From: Betaproteobacteria bacterium
GTDB lineage: Bacteria; Pseudomonadota; Gammaproteobacteria; Burkholderiales; Usitatibacteraceae
Length of the DNA stretch: 7,117 bases
Reading direction: 5' to 3'
NCBI GenBank assembly: GCA_025362705.1
Contig: JANYFH010000405.1
Coordinates: 1 to 7,117, forward strand
The first letter of the stretch is position 1. The number at the start of each line of letters is the position of its first letter. Positions 6,057 through 7,117 of the stretch are shown here, in pieces. The notes beneath the pieces are model-generated. The model saw only the letters and a list, made by a program, of their open reading frames with translations, was not told where the DNA came from and did not search any database. The translations under genes and the position numbers were made by a program.

Positions 6057-7117
6057 TTATCCGGCGAAAAAATCCTTCACCTTGTCCATGAAACTCTTCG
6101 CCCGCGGATTGTGCTTGTCGCCGTCCTTCTTGTTGATCTCTTCAAGCTCGTGCAAAAGCTCCTTCTGGCGATCGGTAAGTCGAACCGGTGTCTCGACAAC
6201 TACGTGGCACATCAAATCGCCTGCCGACGTCTGGCGCACCGGCCTGATGCCTTTTCCGCGCAGCCGGAAGGTTTGACCGCTTTGTGTTTCCGCTGGAATT
6301 TTGATCTTGGCTTCACCATCGAGCGTGGGAATGTGAATTTCGCCACCGAGCGCTGCAACCGTAAACGTGATGGGCATTTCGCAATGGAGATCCGCGCCGT
6401 CACGCTGAAATACCGCATGGGGCTTCAATTGCACCACAACGTACAAATCGCCCGGCGGCCCGCCGTTCAATCCGGCCTCGCCCTCGCCGGAAAGGCGAAT
6501 GCGGTCGCCGTTATCGACACCCGATGGAATTTTCACCGACAGCGTTTTGTGTTTTTTCACGCGCCCCGCACCGCTGCACGTGGCGCAGGGTTCAGGAATT
6601 ACTTTGCCTGTGCCGTGGCAGGTAGGGCAGGTTTGCTGGATCGAAAAAAAACCCTGCTGCATGCGTACCTGGCCCTGGCCATTGCAGGTGTGGCAGGTTT
6701 TGGCGGATGTACCAGCTTTTGCGCCGCTGCCTTTGCAGGTTTCGCAATCCTCGAGCGCAGGAATGCGAATCTTGGTTTCCGTTCCGCGCGCAGCCTGCTC
6801 TAGCGTGATGTCCATGTTGTAACGCAGGTCGGCACCGCGATAGACCTGCTGCCCGCCACGCCCGCCGCGGCCGCCGAAAATGTCGCCAAAGATATCGCCG
6901 AAAGCCTCCGAAAATCCGCCAAAGCCCTCGCCACCGTGGCCGCCGCCCATTTGCGGATTGACCCCCGCATGCCCATAAGCATCGTAGGCGCGGCGTTTTT
7001 CCGGTTCGGAAAGAATTTCGTAAGCCTCTTTGGCTTCCTTGAATTTTTCTTCCGTATCTTTCTTGTCAGGGTTGCGATCCGGATGATATTTCATCGCGAG
7101 CTTGCGATACGATTTTT
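6057..7117 (-). CDS. dnaJ: chaperone protein DnaJ (type I Hsp40), N-terminus cut by window end
   Basis: DnaJ delivers unfolded proteins to DnaK and stimulates its ATPase, in the cytoplasm. The frame runs past the right edge, and 352 residues are visible. The first ones, KSYRKLAMKYHPDRN, are helix II of the J domain with the DnaK-activating HPD at visible residues 11-13. The Met encoded at 7094 is therefore internal, and roughly 20-25 residues are missing compared with the usual length of about 375. A Gly/Phe-rich linker follows (about 57-88). The zinc domain has four CxxCxGxG repeats with Cys pairs at 124/127, 141/144, 163/166 and 177/180. The C-terminal substrate-binding domains run to the end FFAG. 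All three hallmark regions make this a full type I DnaJ rather than CbpA. No heat-shock promoter can be judged because the upstream region is absent; dnaK is commonly upstream but is not seen here. A hairpin with a U-rich tail lies downstream. Confidence 0.97.
   Translation of the reverse strand, partial: KSYRKLAMKYHPDRNPDKKDTEEKFKEAKEAYEILSEPEKRRAYDAYGHAGVNPQMGGGHGGEGFGGFSEAFGDIFGDIFGGRGGRGGQQVYRGADLRYNMDITLEQAARGTETKIRIPALEDCETCKGSGAKAGTSAKTCHTCNGQGQVRMQQGFFSIQQTCPTCHGTGKVIPEPCATCSGAGRVKKHKTLSVKIPSGVDNGDRIRLSGEGEAGLNGGPPGDLYVVVQLKPHAVFQRDGADLHCEMPITFTVAALGGEIHIPTLDGEAKIKIPAETQSGQTFRLRGKGIRPVRQTSAGDLMCHVVVETPVRLTDRQKELLHELEEINKKDGDKHNPRAKSFMDKVKDFFAG

Noticed and set aside
6111..6803. A 230-codon open frame on the + strand opposite dnaJ
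   Set aside because: It overlaps the conserved DnaJ zinc-finger and C-terminal domains in antisense and shows no recognisable features of its own.

Overview
The window looks like an ordinary stretch of proteobacterial chromosome, most likely from a betaproteobacterium (Burkholderiales-like). This rests on a class I PHA synthase and acetoacetyl-CoA reductase closely resembling the Cupriavidus-type proteins, on Liv-type periplasmic binding proteins of a kind greatly expanded in that class, and on a standard DnaJ, all in moderately GC-rich DNA. The assignment is an inference from recalled protein similarity, not from a search. I see no mobile element, CRISPR array, tRNA, rRNA or integration scar.

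Layout on the + strand: the C-terminal part of a ZIP-family metal transporter (2-493, cut by the window start); then a PHA cluster made of phaC (590-2326), a small predicted membrane protein of 76 residues (2335-2565) and phaB (2585-3334). The gaps are 8 and 19 bases, so the three are probably one transcript. A perfect 25-bp stem (3342-3393), with a T run usable in either direction, closes this transcript and the one converging on it.

Layout on the - strand, read from right to left: dnaJ, whose first codons lie beyond the right edge (6057-7117); a long imperfect hairpin with a U-rich tail that probably terminates dnaJ (5939-6011); then two tandem genes for paralogous periplasmic branched-chain-amino-acid-type binding proteins (4656-5789 and 3405-4565), separated by 90 bases containing a 9-bp inverted repeat.

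How the genes work together: PhaB makes (R)-3-hydroxybutyryl-CoA and PhaC polymerises it into storage polyester. The thiolase PhaA that would feed them is not in the window. The two binding proteins have no permease or ATPase genes beside them, so they must work with transporter parts encoded elsewhere, or in another role. DnaJ is a general Hsp70 co-chaperone and ZIP a divalent-metal importer; neither has a visible functional link to its neighbours. The least explained items are the small membrane protein inside the pha cluster and the orphan pair of binding proteins. I found no convincing sign of a wholly new system.
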